This document shows, piece after piece, positions 8,159 through 16,456 of a stretch of DNA of 64,000 bases; position 1 is the first letter of the stretch; every line of letters begins with the position of its first letter. The notes under the pieces are model-generated. The model saw only the letters and a list, made by a program, of their open reading frames with translations, was not told the origin of the DNA and searched no databases. The stretch is taken from NCBI GenBank assembly GCA_900551325.1, contig URVM01000002.1, positions 124,001 through 188,000 on the forward strand. Direction: 5' to 3'. The translations under genes and the position numbers were made by a program. The DNA is from an uncultured Eubacteriales bacterium. GTDB taxonomy: Bacteria; Bacillota; Clostridia; Lachnospirales; Cellulosilyticaceae.

Positions 8159-8743
8159 TTATTGACCTACCTTTCTCTTAGTATATGCCTCTACCAATAG
8201 GGCTACTGGAATGGCTACTATAAATACTGCTCCTGCAAAAATATACCCACTTACGCTTCCTTGCATCATACCACTCATCATATGTCCACTTGTACAACCA
8301 TCAGCCATCCTTGCACCAAAAAGAAGTAAAAAGCCTCCTATAAAACTTGGAAGGTATGTCTTAATAAAGTTTTGTTTAGCTTTTGGTAAATTAGATATAG
8401 CTTCTATATTTTCTATTTTAGAATTCTGCTTTTTATTTTTTAACTTATACATTATATAAGCACCTAAGGGTATGGCTAAAACAAATATAAAATCATAATT
8501 CCATGGATTTTTAATATGTCCAGCTAATTGACCATCACTCTTGTCGTAATAAGCATTTGTACTTTTATAACCGCTTTCACGACTTTCATCTGGTGTAATA
8601 ACACTTGGTTCAACTACACTGTGCACTATACCACTTACAACACTAAACTGTGTTGATACACCTACTGGTTTAACCATAAAAATTGCTAAGAAAAATGCAA
8701 ACCCTAAAAATAGGGCACTTTTTATCCAATTATAATTTTTCAT
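8159..8743 (-). CDS. YeeE/YedE-family sulfur-compound transporter, first half
   Basis: This 194-residue membrane protein has an N-terminal helix (about residues 10-28), a second at about 76-95, and two helices in the C-terminal half. The conserved segment GARMADGCTSGHMMSG near residue 142 is the hallmark YeeE/YedE loop with its functional cysteine. A periplasm-side loop of about 45 residues follows the first helix. The gene is co-transcribed with the other half, 2 bp apart. A Crp/Fnr-type dyad sits at about -41 of the likely promoter (8782-8823). Transport of thiosulfate-like sulfur compounds is inferred from the family. Confidence 0.85.
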   Translation of the reverse strand: MKNYNWIKSALFLGFAFFLAIFMVKPVGVSTQFSVVSGIVHSVVEPSVITPDESRESGYKSTNAYYDKSDGQLAGHIKNPWNYDFIFVLAIPLGAYIMYKLKNKKQNSKIENIEAISNLPKAKQNFIKTYLPSFIGGFLLLFGARMADGCTSGHMMSGMMQGSVSGYIFAGAVFIVAIPVALLVEAYTKRKVGQ

Positions 8744-8781
8744 TTCCCTCTGACTCCTTTATTTATCTATTTATATAGCTT

Positions 8782-8823
8782 AATATATCTCTTTTACTTA
8801 TACCTTTCTGTAACTTTGTCACA
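8782..8823 (-). promoter_or_regulatory. Predicted class II Crp/Fnr-type promoter of the YeeE/YedE operon
   Basis: On the minus strand TGTGA-CAAAG-TTACA (8823-8809) is a 15-bp dyad centred on 8816. A TATATT -10 lies at 8787-8782, giving a predicted start near 8775 and a dyad centre at -41. There is no good -35. The layout repeats that of the rhodanese promoter. Confidence 0.55.
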
Positions 8824-8890
8824 TTATGTATAAATGTCATAATTATAGAAATTACTTCATCTTATTTATATTGATAAGTATAGAAACCAA

Positions 8891-8936
8891 GAAGGGTTAT
8901 GACCCTAGAAATTTATACTAGTGTCATAACCCTTCT
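8891..8936 (-). terminator. Terminator hairpin after telA
   Basis: A 13-bp perfect stem, GAAGGGTTATGAC and its complement, encloses a loop with ACTAGTATAAATTTCTAG. It lies 48 bp past the telA stop. The T tract on the minus side is weak. Confidence 0.65.
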
Positions 8937-8983
8937 TTATTTATTCTAATGAATATTTTCTTTATTTATAGATCTTCTATTCT

Positions 8984-10129
8984 CTATTGTACTTTTAATA
9001 GACTTTCCCTATTTTCTAGTTTTTGAATTTCTTTTTCTCCCTGTTGAGCCAACTCCTTAAACTGTTCAATAGTTAGCTTCATCTTAGGTAAAGCTTCTTG
9101 CTTATAAGTACTAATAGCATCTAAAGCTTGAAGTGTATCAGAGAAAGCAGCTTTTAAAGTTTCTACAGAAATATTAGCTTCCATTGCTTGCTTATGAATA
9201 TCTGCTCCTTGTTCTTTAAGCATTTTAGCTGTTCCACTAATAAGGTTATTTGTTGTTTCATTGAGTGCTTGAATTTTCTTTAATACAATTTTTTGATTAT
9301 AAAGGGCACTTGCTACAATAGTTGCAATACGAAGTGCTGATACTGTTACATTTTTAGCACGTTCTACTCCTCTTATAAGTTCTTTATTATTACGACGTAC
9401 TACCTCAATAGCTATAATGCCTTGTTGATTCACTACAATCATTTGTTGCATATCCATAATACGTTGTCTAAGAGGGAATAAGATTTCTTCTTGTACAAAG
9501 CGAATTTTGTCTGGATCTTCATTAGTAGTTTTTGCCTTATCAATAGCTACTTGAAGTCCTTCATCCATCATGATTCCCATCTCTATTTCCTTAGCTAGCT
9601 TTTTAGTTAAATCACGAAGAGAAAGTTCTTCAATCTCTAAAGTTGTGTTATCATTTTTTAGTGTTTCCCTTCCTCTATCTAATGATTTAATAATATCCTC
9701 AATGGCATCTTCTGCTTTTTCATATCTTGTAAAGTAGGCATGAATAGGGTTGAAAATTTTCCCTAAGAAACCTGTACGTGTAAAATCTAGTCCTGTTGGA
9801 TCTAAGGTTTTCATTTGTTGTTGCAAATCCATTAAACTATTTGCAACTTCTCCCCCTTCTCCACCTACTCTAGCAAGTTTGCCTACGGTTATTTGTAAAA
9901 GAGAACTTTTTTGTGAAGATTTTTGAATGGTATCAAGACCAAAAGATTCAATAGAAGTTAAAATATTTCTTCTATCTTCTATAGAGTCCATCTTAACATT
10001 CATTACAGCTTCTACATTCTGATCGGTCATAGTTTTAAGCTTTATCACTTCTTCTTTAACAGGTTTGATTTGTTCTATTACTTCTTGTTTAATCTCTTCT
10101 GTATTACTTACTTCCATTGAAAATGCCAT
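8984..10129 (-). CDS. telA: TelA/KlaA-family toxic anion resistance protein
   Basis: The protein has 381 residues, helical and soluble, matching the TelA family. Family stretches include LDPTGLDFTRTGFLGKIFNP near residue 112, YEKAEDAIEDIIKSLDRGR near 137, and the conserved IATIVASALYNQKIVLKKI near 270. TelA proteins are linked with tellurite and other stress resistance; the mechanism is not known. It is the last of three genes, 21 bp after the VWA gene and downstream of a membrane protein. The three together look like one envelope-stress module. Confidence 0.9.
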   Translation of the reverse strand: MAFSMEVSNTEEIKQEVIEQIKPVKEEVIKLKTMTDQNVEAVMNVKMDSIEDRRNILTSIESFGLDTIQKSSQKSSLLQITVGKLARVGGEGGEVANSLMDLQQQMKTLDPTGLDFTRTGFLGKIFNPIHAYFTRYEKAEDAIEDIIKSLDRGRETLKNDNTTLEIEELSLRDLTKKLAKEIEMGIMMDEGLQVAIDKAKTTNEDPDKIRFVQEEILFPLRQRIMDMQQMIVVNQQGIIAIEVVRRNNKELIRGVERAKNVTVSALRIATIVASALYNQKIVLKKIQALNETTNNLISGTAKMLKEQGADIHKQAMEANISVETLKAAFSDTLQALDAISTYKQEALPKMKLTIEQFKELAQQGEKEIQKLENRESLLKVQ

Positions 10130-10150
10130 AGTAATCCCCCTTATTTGTTT

Positions 10151-11848
10151 TTACATCTGTGCATTAAACAGACTACCTAATTTATAAACTACATCTTCTG
10201 AATCTGCATTAATACTTGCCGCTTCATTGATGCTAGAAATTTTTTCTAATGCTTTAATATTTGCATTATAACCTACTGTATAAACAGGTATCTTTAAAGA
10301 ACTTAGTACTTCTTCTATATCATTTAAAGAATGTCCTTTATTTGTCTCCCCATCACTTAATACAAAGAGTAAAAGCTTAGTATCTGGATTCTTAGCCTTT
10401 TCTTCCATTAGCATTTTAATACCTACTATCATACCATCAAAAGTAGCCGTACCTCCTGCAGCCTCCATATCCATAACAGCTCCTGTAAATAATGAACGCT
10501 GATTAAGATCAAACTGTCCAATAGGTAAGTTAATAGCAACATCATCAGAATAAGTTACAAGACCTATTGAATTTTCTTTACCTATATACTCAGCGCCACT
10601 AATCAGAGATTTTTGTAAATTATGCATAGGTTCTCCGTACATACTTCCTGACACATCTGCTACAAATACAGCAGCAATTGGTCGGTTACTATCCTTCTTT
10701 TCTTTCCATAATTTTTGAGCTTGTGGTACCACTTCACTTGCTACTTTACTAAGCTCTGGAACATAATCTTCAAGTTGATTAAATCCATATTCAGTAGCAA
10801 TTTTTTGATTGCTAGCTTCTTTACAAAAATCTATAAAACACTTCATAATTTCTTCTTTTTCACTAGATAAGTTTCCAACTGTATAAAGGGGACTATCATG
10901 TCTTACACCAAAAGGTGTAAAAATATAATCACTCTTCAAATCAGGTGCATTCACATAAGTTTGATACTCCATAATAAAACCATCTAATACACCTGATTCA
11001 GCAGATTCTCGCATTTGAATAGTTGTATAAGCTACTACTGGAACATTCTTTTGAAAAGCTTCGAAGCCCGCTATAGCCTTATCACTTAAAGGGTCTTTAG
11101 CATCGAAAGTATTTAAAGTAGAAACTAAAAAATTCAAGCCTGTTGCACTAGCAAATGGATTAGTATAGCCCATAGCAAGCTCATTATTTCCAACTGCTTC
11201 TGTTACACTTTTTAAATTAATAGTTCCATACTTTTGTGTTAAAGCATCATGAGTCTTTCTAGAAAGTAACATACCTGCCACATTTCCTATAAGTCTTGGC
11301 TCATATAAGGTTACATCTATTCCCTTTGCTTTCATAATATCTCCAAAAAGTTCATTTGAAGGCGAGTAGGCATCTGGCGTATATTTTCCTGATACAATAT
11401 AATCCATTCCCATCCCTGAAGACATGCCTCTAATTCCTACAGATACTTTTTGACCATTTATCTCAAAGCCTTTTTTATTAAAAGCTTGGGCTACATCTAT
11501 AAGCCATCCATCCTTAGCTTTTCCGGTCTTTTCTAAAGATGCAAAGATTTCTACATATTGGCTAGTTATAGGTTCTACTTGCATAGGATACTTAGATATT
11601 TCTGGTAATACATCTTTTAAATCTGTATTTGTAAGTTCTACGGGTTCTTTCCTTGCTTCAACTTGACTTACATATATGTCTTTATAAAGTTTATCTAGCT
11701 TATCTAAAGCTTTTTCTGTAGATACTACTGCCTTACTTTTCCCTACATTTTGTGTCAGTGTAATCCCTGCGTAAATACCACCAAATACTAAAACAGCTAA
11801 TACAACGAGAATTGCAATAACACCCAACCCTTGTTTAGTTTGTTTCAT
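10151..11848 (-). CDS. Membrane-anchored protein with solute-binding-like and von Willebrand A domains
   Basis: The protein has 565 residues. One N-terminal membrane helix (about residues 9-30) anchors it, with the rest most likely outside the cell. Residues about 85-365 resemble a periplasmic-binding-protein fold (GMSSGMGMDYIVSG; NELAMGYTNPFAS; a YGFNQLEDYVP end). A VWA domain follows (about 390-560) with a complete-looking MIDAS: DVSGSM at 398-403, a Thr in the GGTATFDG loop, and SDGE. VWA domains bind partner proteins through a metal ion. No enzymatic role is implied. Its operon partners are telA and the two-helix membrane protein upstream. Confidence 0.85.
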   Translation of the reverse strand: MKQTKQGLGVIAILVVLAVLVFGGIYAGITLTQNVGKSKAVVSTEKALDKLDKLYKDIYVSQVEARKEPVELTNTDLKDVLPEISKYPMQVEPITSQYVEIFASLEKTGKAKDGWLIDVAQAFNKKGFEINGQKVSVGIRGMSSGMGMDYIVSGKYTPDAYSPSNELFGDIMKAKGIDVTLYEPRLIGNVAGMLLSRKTHDALTQKYGTINLKSVTEAVGNNELAMGYTNPFASATGLNFLVSTLNTFDAKDPLSDKAIAGFEAFQKNVPVVAYTTIQMRESAESGVLDGFIMEYQTYVNAPDLKSDYIFTPFGVRHDSPLYTVGNLSSEKEEIMKCFIDFCKEASNQKIATEYGFNQLEDYVPELSKVASEVVPQAQKLWKEKKDSNRPIAAVFVADVSGSMYGEPMHNLQKSLISGAEYIGKENSIGLVTYSDDVAINLPIGQFDLNQRSLFTGAVMDMEAAGGTATFDGMIVGIKMLMEEKAKNPDTKLLLFVLSDGETNKGHSLNDIEEVLSSLKIPVYTVGYNANIKALEKISSINEAASINADSEDVVYKLGSLFNAQM

Positions 11849-11913
11849 TGTTATCTCCCCTTTCTTTTCTCCCCTGAAATCTACTCTTATTTTATGTTAA
11901 ATAAATCTCCTTA

Positions 11914-12654
11914 TTATTTATAAAACCTAGCCTTGGCAATTAATTCATCAATTTCCTCCATAGCTGTCATCTTTTCTAGTTCCCCTTCATCTAAGCTATT
12001 AAACTTAGAAAGTTCTAAAAGCAATCTATCTAGCTTTAACAAAATCTCTTCATTATCTGCCATAGAATCTTTTACATAGTCAATATATTGGTTGTAAATA
12101 CTCATTTTAGCTTCAATAAAATCCTTAGAAAATGACTCTTTAGCCTTGGGTCTTTTTAACTCATCATAGTCTTCTTGATCAAAGATATTAATTTTATTAA
12201 TAATACTTCTTATATTCATATAAAATACTTTTTCCAGTTCCTCAATAACTGTAGAAAATTTTCCATAACTAAGCTCCGTACTTGAGAACTTCTGTAAGAG
12301 TAAATCTTTTACCATACCTTTTTTCTTTTCCCAATTCTCCATTTGTTCAAATATAATTCGAATATCTTTTGTAAAAACTTTCTTATCTTTATTTTGTTCT
12401 AAAGCATTTATATAATCAAAAACTGTCTCCATTTCTTGTACTTTTACTTTTTGTTTTTTTTCTACAATGAGCATATAATTTCCAGCAATGAATAAGATTA
12501 CACTCATAATAATAATTGTAAGAGCTAGGGCTCTATCAAAAATACTTCCACTCCCTATTCCCATTCCTACTAACCCTGGTGAAAAGAGTATAACATTTAG
12601 TACCACAATGCCTAAGTTAAGACTTGTTAACTTGACTATTTTTCCCTTTTCCAT
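11914..12654 (-). CDS. Two-helix membrane protein with helical cytoplasmic domain, unknown function
   Basis: The protein has 246 residues. Two hydrophobic helices (about residues 11-30 and 36-56) are followed by about 185 charged, mostly helical residues with coiled-coil character (ELEKVFYMNIRSIINKINIF; DRLLLELSKFN). I do not recognise a named family. It stands where XpaC-like proteins often accompany telA, but I see no XpaC signature. It is the first gene of the cluster with the VWA protein (gap 65 bp) and telA, and may tether the system at the membrane. Start ATG at 12654 behind GGGGATGAG. Confidence 0.6.
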   Translation of the reverse strand: MEKGKIVKLTSLNLGIVVLNVILFSPGLVGMGIGSGSIFDRALALTIIIMSVILFIAGNYMLIVEKKQKVKVQEMETVFDYINALEQNKDKKVFTKDIRIIFEQMENWEKKKGMVKDLLLQKFSSTELSYGKFSTVIEELEKVFYMNIRSIINKINIFDQEDYDELKRPKAKESFSKDFIEAKMSIYNQYIDYVKDSMADNEEILLKLDRLLLELSKFNSLDEGELEKMTAMEEIDELIAKARFYK

Positions 12655-12766
12655 AAACTCATCCCCTTATTTGTCTGTTAATTATTATGTTAATTTTATA
12701 ATTATTTAAATTTTATATAAAATCAATTATATATTAATTCTTTTTTATTATCAATGATGAATGTAT

Positions 12767-12807
12767 AAAAAGGGCAGGTACACCTTTATGATGCAACCGC
12801 CCTTTTT
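12767..12807 (-). terminator. Intrinsic terminator after DUF1653 gene
   Basis: AAAAAGGGC and GCCCTTTTT arms, extended by AGGT/ACC, form a hairpin. It ends in T on the minus strand, 6 bp past the stop at 12814. Confidence 0.8.
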
Positions 12808-12813
12808 AATGTT

Positions 12814-13032
12814 TTAATCTTCTATTTTCTCAAAACGTTTAAAAGTTTTCCCATCTCTTGTAATCTCTTCATTCCACATACTAAGTGGTCTTACCCAAAT
12901 GCCATACTCTCCATAAAGAGCTTGGTATACAACCATTTCTTCTAATGTTTCACTATGTTTAGCCACACCTAATACTTTATATTCATTCCCTTTAAAATGT
13001 CTATATTTACCTAATTCAATTTGACTTTTCAT
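12814..13032 (-). CDS. DUF1653 domain protein
   Basis: This 72-residue protein is a single DUF1653 domain. It has the typical opening GKYRHFKGNEYKVLGVAKHSE, the middle MVVYQALYG, and WVRPLSMWNEEI. The function is unknown; the fold is small and beta-rich, and the protein is cytosolic. It appears monocistronic, with its own terminator. Confidence 0.85.
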   Translation of the reverse strand: MKSQIELGKYRHFKGNEYKVLGVAKHSETLEEMVVYQALYGEYGIWVRPLSMWNEEITRDGKTFKRFEKIED

Positions 13033-13102
13033 CTATTCACGTCCTTTTCTTCTTACCTTATGTCCTTAATATTATACAACTTTTCTTCTTGAATTTCTCT
13101 AC

Positions 13103-14317
13103 TTATTCGCCACCTAGTAGTCTATAATACTTAGGTATCTTTCCTTGTTTACACTTCTTACATCCATCTTTAGCGTAACAGCCACATTTAGGACCTCCAC
13201 AAATCTTTTGCATCTTTTCCCAAATAGATGTAATAGGCTCTTCTAATATATTGCCATAGTTTTCATAAATAAAGTCACAAGGCCTAAAATTTCCTTCTTT
13301 ATCTACATAGCTATGCTGCACACCTGCTCCACAGCCATACTGTTCATCTGATTCTACATAAGGAAAAACAGATGTTTTAGGATAAGCCTTATCTTTATTA
13401 AATAAAATATGCAGATTAATCAGTTCTTCTTTTTCTTCTTCTGATAAAATAGAATCCTTTTCACCTTCTAGCATACCACATGGAATTGGCTCTACAATTC
13501 TTAGTTCATGTATACCTTCTTCTTTTAAAAACTTTGCTACCCTATGAATCTCTTTTGTATGAAGCATCTCTTTTGTACACACTACCTGCCCCATAGTATA
13601 AAGACCTACCTCCTTAGCATTTTTAATAGCTTCTAGTGCTAATCTATGTGCACCTTCATGCCCTCTTTTCTCATCATGGACCTTAGCATCTGTACTATCA
13701 AAACTAATAGCTATACCAAACAATCCTGACTTTTTAAGAGATTTTGCTCTTTCTAATGTGAGTCCATACCCATTTGAAAATAAAAGGGTCATACTTCTTT
13801 CATCTACTGCTTCAATAATCTCCTCTAAATCTTGCCTTATAAGAGGTTCACCGCCTGTAAATCCTATAATTCCTACTCCCAAATTTTGAAGTTCGTTTAC
13901 TATATAGATCATTTGTTTAGTAGCTAAATCAGCTTCTCCTTGTTCCATCATTTTACTTGCACTACAATGCCAACAATGGTACATACATTTTCCTGTAACC
14001 GCTACATATGTAGAAATAGGTGCCAGCCTTACACCCTTTACATGATTGGTATAAAAGTCTTCACCATCTCCTGGTACATTCACCCCAATAGTTTCAAATG
14101 CTTTACTATTAATAGGTGGTAAAAAAGCATTTACTATGTACTTTCCCTCATGCTTAATAATTCTTTCATTCTTTATAACATTTAAAGAACAATTCACTAG
14201 ATACTTTAGTTTGTAATGAGGGTTTTCCTTAAATCTTTTATGTAATGTATAAAAATTAGTAAATGCTTGCTTATTAAAAAACATACTTATTATAGAGCCT
14301 ATTGTCTTTACTTTCAC
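13103..14317 (-). CDS. Radical SAM enzyme with SPASM-like C-terminal cysteine cluster
   Basis: The protein has 404 residues from a GTG at 14317. The frame extends upstream to 14431, but that would run 95 bp into the methyltransferase gene. GAAGGGGAC lies 7 nt before this GTG, which gives a normal 19-bp gap. The radical SAM cluster motif is CMYHCWHC, followed by the SAM-binding GFTGGEPL. The C-terminal region carries CGAG, RPCDF and a dense set in the CGGPKCGCYAKDGCKKC stretch, suggesting one or two auxiliary Fe-S clusters. The family is close to heme- and peptide-modifying SPASM enzymes. The substrate is unknown and no precursor peptide was found. Two methyltransferase genes lie upstream in the same operon. 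Confidence 0.85.
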   Translation of the reverse strand: MKVKTIGSIISMFFNKQAFTNFYTLHKRFKENPHYKLKYLVNCSLNVIKNERIIKHEGKYIVNAFLPPINSKAFETIGVNVPGDGEDFYTNHVKGVRLAPISTYVAVTGKCMYHCWHCSASKMMEQGEADLATKQMIYIVNELQNLGVGIIGFTGGEPLIRQDLEEIIEAVDERSMTLLFSNGYGLTLERAKSLKKSGLFGIAISFDSTDAKVHDEKRGHEGAHRLALEAIKNAKEVGLYTMGQVVCTKEMLHTKEIHRVAKFLKEEGIHELRIVEPIPCGMLEGEKDSILSEEEKEELINLHILFNKDKAYPKTSVFPYVESDEQYGCGAGVQHSYVDKEGNFRPCDFIYENYGNILEEPITSIWEKMQKICGGPKCGCYAKDGCKKCKQGKIPKYYRLLGGE

Positions 14318-14336
14318 TATACAGTCCCCTTCTTCT

Positions 14337-15191
14337 CTATTTCTTAAAAGCCCCCCAAACAAATGCATGGGTAGCTTGCTTAATACCTTCTTTATCAAGT
14401 AATTCAACCATTTTTTCTTGAGTCTTATCATTTCTTAAGTCAATCATTTCATCAAAGCCTGCCAAAGCTCCTGTATGTGTAATCCAATGTGCTAAATCTT
14501 TACATGTATCGAATTTAAATTCATGTTTACCAGTCTTTCCATCCTGTATTTTAAACCCTTCCTTTATAAACCATCTATCAAATGTTTTTTTATTAGATGG
14601 ATTAGGTAACTCTAGCATAACCCTCTGAATATCTTCATATTTTTCAATAAGCAGTTTAGGATATACTTTTCTAATCTCAGGTAAAGTATCTTTCGTATTT
14701 ACAATAACACCAAATACACCTTCTGGTTTAAGTACTCTATATACTTCTTTAATAATCTGCTCCGGATTTTCATATTTAATTGCCCAACAACATATGACCA
14801 CATCAAAACTTTCATCTTCTTGTTCATGTAAAAAGTTAAGCATACTTTCTTGTATGTAATTGGTTCGGTATAAGACCTTTTGCTTTGCTTGTGCTAACAT
14901 ACCTTCTGAAATATCTACTAAATTAAACTCTGCTTTTCCATAGGTTTGTTGTAAATAAGCGCTGTTATATCCTGTGCCACACGCTAGGTCTAGTACTCTT
15001 TCCACATGTTTTGGTGCAGCCTTTATTACCTTATCTAATAAGTGGTGGTTATATCTATGCATTTCTTTTAAAAAATAATCTTCATAATAAGGACTTACTT
15101 CCGAGTAAGACTCTCCAATCTGTTCATCCTTAACTTTTTTCCCCTGCATTAATAAAGCTCCTAATTTAATTAATAGCTTTAGCTTTCTCAC
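14337..15191 (-). CDS. Class I SAM-dependent methyltransferase
   Basis: The protein has 284 residues with a Rossmann-type methyltransferase core. Motif I is VLDLACGTGYNS (about residue 65), the acidic loop NLVDISEGML is near 90, and CCWAIKY and EVYRVLKPEGVFG are near 130-150. The start is the GTG at 15191 behind AAAGGGGGA; it overlaps the upstream methyltransferase gene by 26 bp, implying translational coupling. The C-terminal third, with KFDTCKDLAHWITHTGAL, is probably a substrate lid. Its target is unknown. With the second methyltransferase and the radical SAM enzyme it may build or modify one small molecule. Confidence 0.85.
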   Translation of the reverse strand: MRKLKLLIKLGALLMQGKKVKDEQIGESYSEVSPYYEDYFLKEMHRYNHHLLDKVIKAAPKHVERVLDLACGTGYNSAYLQQTYGKAEFNLVDISEGMLAQAKQKVLYRTNYIQESMLNFLHEQEDESFDVVICCWAIKYENPEQIIKEVYRVLKPEGVFGVIVNTKDTLPEIRKVYPKLLIEKYEDIQRVMLELPNPSNKKTFDRWFIKEGFKIQDGKTGKHEFKFDTCKDLAHWITHTGALAGFDEMIDLRNDKTQEKMVELLDKEGIKQATHAFVWGAFKK

Positions 15192-15777
15192 AAGCTTCCC
15201 CCTTTTCTCCTATATAGAGCATTTCAAAATCATTTGTATCTAGAATGCGCTCCTCTATAAAATATGGGTTACACAACTTTAACAATTTTTCCTTTGTGAA
15301 CATGCTACATTTTTCAAAACATAAGGTTTCAAATAACCAAATCATTTTAGTCTTAATACTTTTCCAATTAAACTCCCATATAAGGAGCTTACCTTTTGGC
15401 TTTAAACATGACCATACTAGTTTGATGACTTCATCTTGTTCATTTATATGATGTAAAGTATCTCTTATAATAACAATATCTACTGGTTCTTCTAAAAATA
15501 CTTTTTGTACGCTTTGTAAAGTTGTGTTATAAATCATAAAATCCTGATTTTTTTCTTTTGCAATCTTAGTCATCTGTATTGAAGGATCTACAATAATAAC
15601 ACGAGCACCCTTATTATGTAAAAGTTCTCCTAATGTTCCTGTTCCTCCACCTAAATCTAAGATACGTTTACCTTCAACAATTCCTAAGCTCTCTATAATA
15701 GCTTGATTACTATCTAGCTGAAAATGTCTCATAAACTGATCATACAAGGGAGCATAATACTTAAATAAATATGCCAT
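15166..15777 (-). CDS. Class I SAM-dependent methyltransferase, UbiE-like
   Basis: The protein has 203 residues. Motif I is ILDLGGGTGTLGELL near residue 40, the acidic loop VIIVDPSIQM is near 59, and IIRDTLHHI and CLKPKGKLLIWEF follow. It opens with YYAPLYDQFMRHF, a start often seen in UbiE/COQ5-type enzymes. It is the first gene of the three-gene operon, behind an AGGAGG site, and is unrelated in length to the second methyltransferase. Substrate unknown. Confidence 0.85.
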   Translation of the reverse strand: MAYLFKYYAPLYDQFMRHFQLDSNQAIIESLGIVEGKRILDLGGGTGTLGELLHNKGARVIIVDPSIQMTKIAKEKNQDFMIYNTTLQSVQKVFLEEPVDIVIIRDTLHHINEQDEVIKLVWSCLKPKGKLLIWEFNWKSIKTKMIWLFETLCFEKCSMFTKEKLLKLCNPYFIEERILDTNDFEMLYIGEKGEACEKAKAIN

Positions 15778-15801
15778 TTCAGCCTCCTTTATTATTAATC
15801 T

Positions 15802-16278
15802 TTATCCATTTTTTGATGAACACTTTACAGCGTCAATAGCTAGCACAACCATCAGGCACATTAAAGCATTTTCTCTTTCATGGATATCTATTGTATAAGT
15901 ATCTGTAAAATTCAAAAGTTCCTTTGAAATATAGGCTAAAGCCCTTCTATTACTATCTATAATAGTATAATCCCATTCAAAAAAATTCCCATCTACTCGC
16001 CATCCGTTACATTCTAAGCTAAAAGAAGGTTTGAAAAATGTAAACTCTTTTTTAATTTCTCCTATGTACTGTCCTTCTACATACATACGAAAACGTGGTA
16101 AAAAGGTAAGTACTTCTTCTTCAAGCGTACCTACATGTTCTCCTCTAGCATTATATATTTCAAGCTTATGCCCCCATGACATACGACCTTTTACAGTAAA
16201 TACTACACTCCCATCTTCACCATAAATATCATAACTATCAAACCAAGAGAAAAATCTTTGCTTAAATAATAATTTCAT
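15802..16278 (-). CDS. LURP-one-related (YxjI-like) protein
   Basis: The protein has 158 residues and matches the LURP-one-related family, a Tubby-like beta-barrel. It opens LLFKQRFFSWFDSYDIYGEDG and has the repeating motif of short beta hairpins ending in YTIIDSNRRALAYISKE. Bacterial members have no clear role; membrane or phospholipid tethering has been proposed for the fold. It ends 24 bp before the first methyltransferase gene and may belong to that operon. Confidence 0.75.
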   Translation of the reverse strand: MKLLFKQRFFSWFDSYDIYGEDGSVVFTVKGRMSWGHKLEIYNARGEHVGTLEEEVLTFLPRFRMYVEGQYIGEIKKEFTFFKPSFSLECNGWRVDGNFFEWDYTIIDSNRRALAYISKELLNFTDTYTIDIHERENALMCLMVVLAIDAVKCSSKNG

Positions 16279-16456
16279 TTTACATCCTCCCTTAACTTAC
16301 CCACTCTATTATTTTTTTATATCCAGTTCCTTATACTTACATTATAAAAGAACTTTTTCAGAAATTTGTATTTACATTAATTGTACCATATTTTAATATT
16401 GATACTATAATATATATTTTCATTTACAGAAAGGAAATTACAAAAGGAATATAAAT

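Noticed and set aside
14318..14431. Upstream extension of the radical SAM gene
   Set aside because: It lies within the methyltransferase gene. The GTG at 14317 has a good ribosome binding site, and family similarity starts after it.
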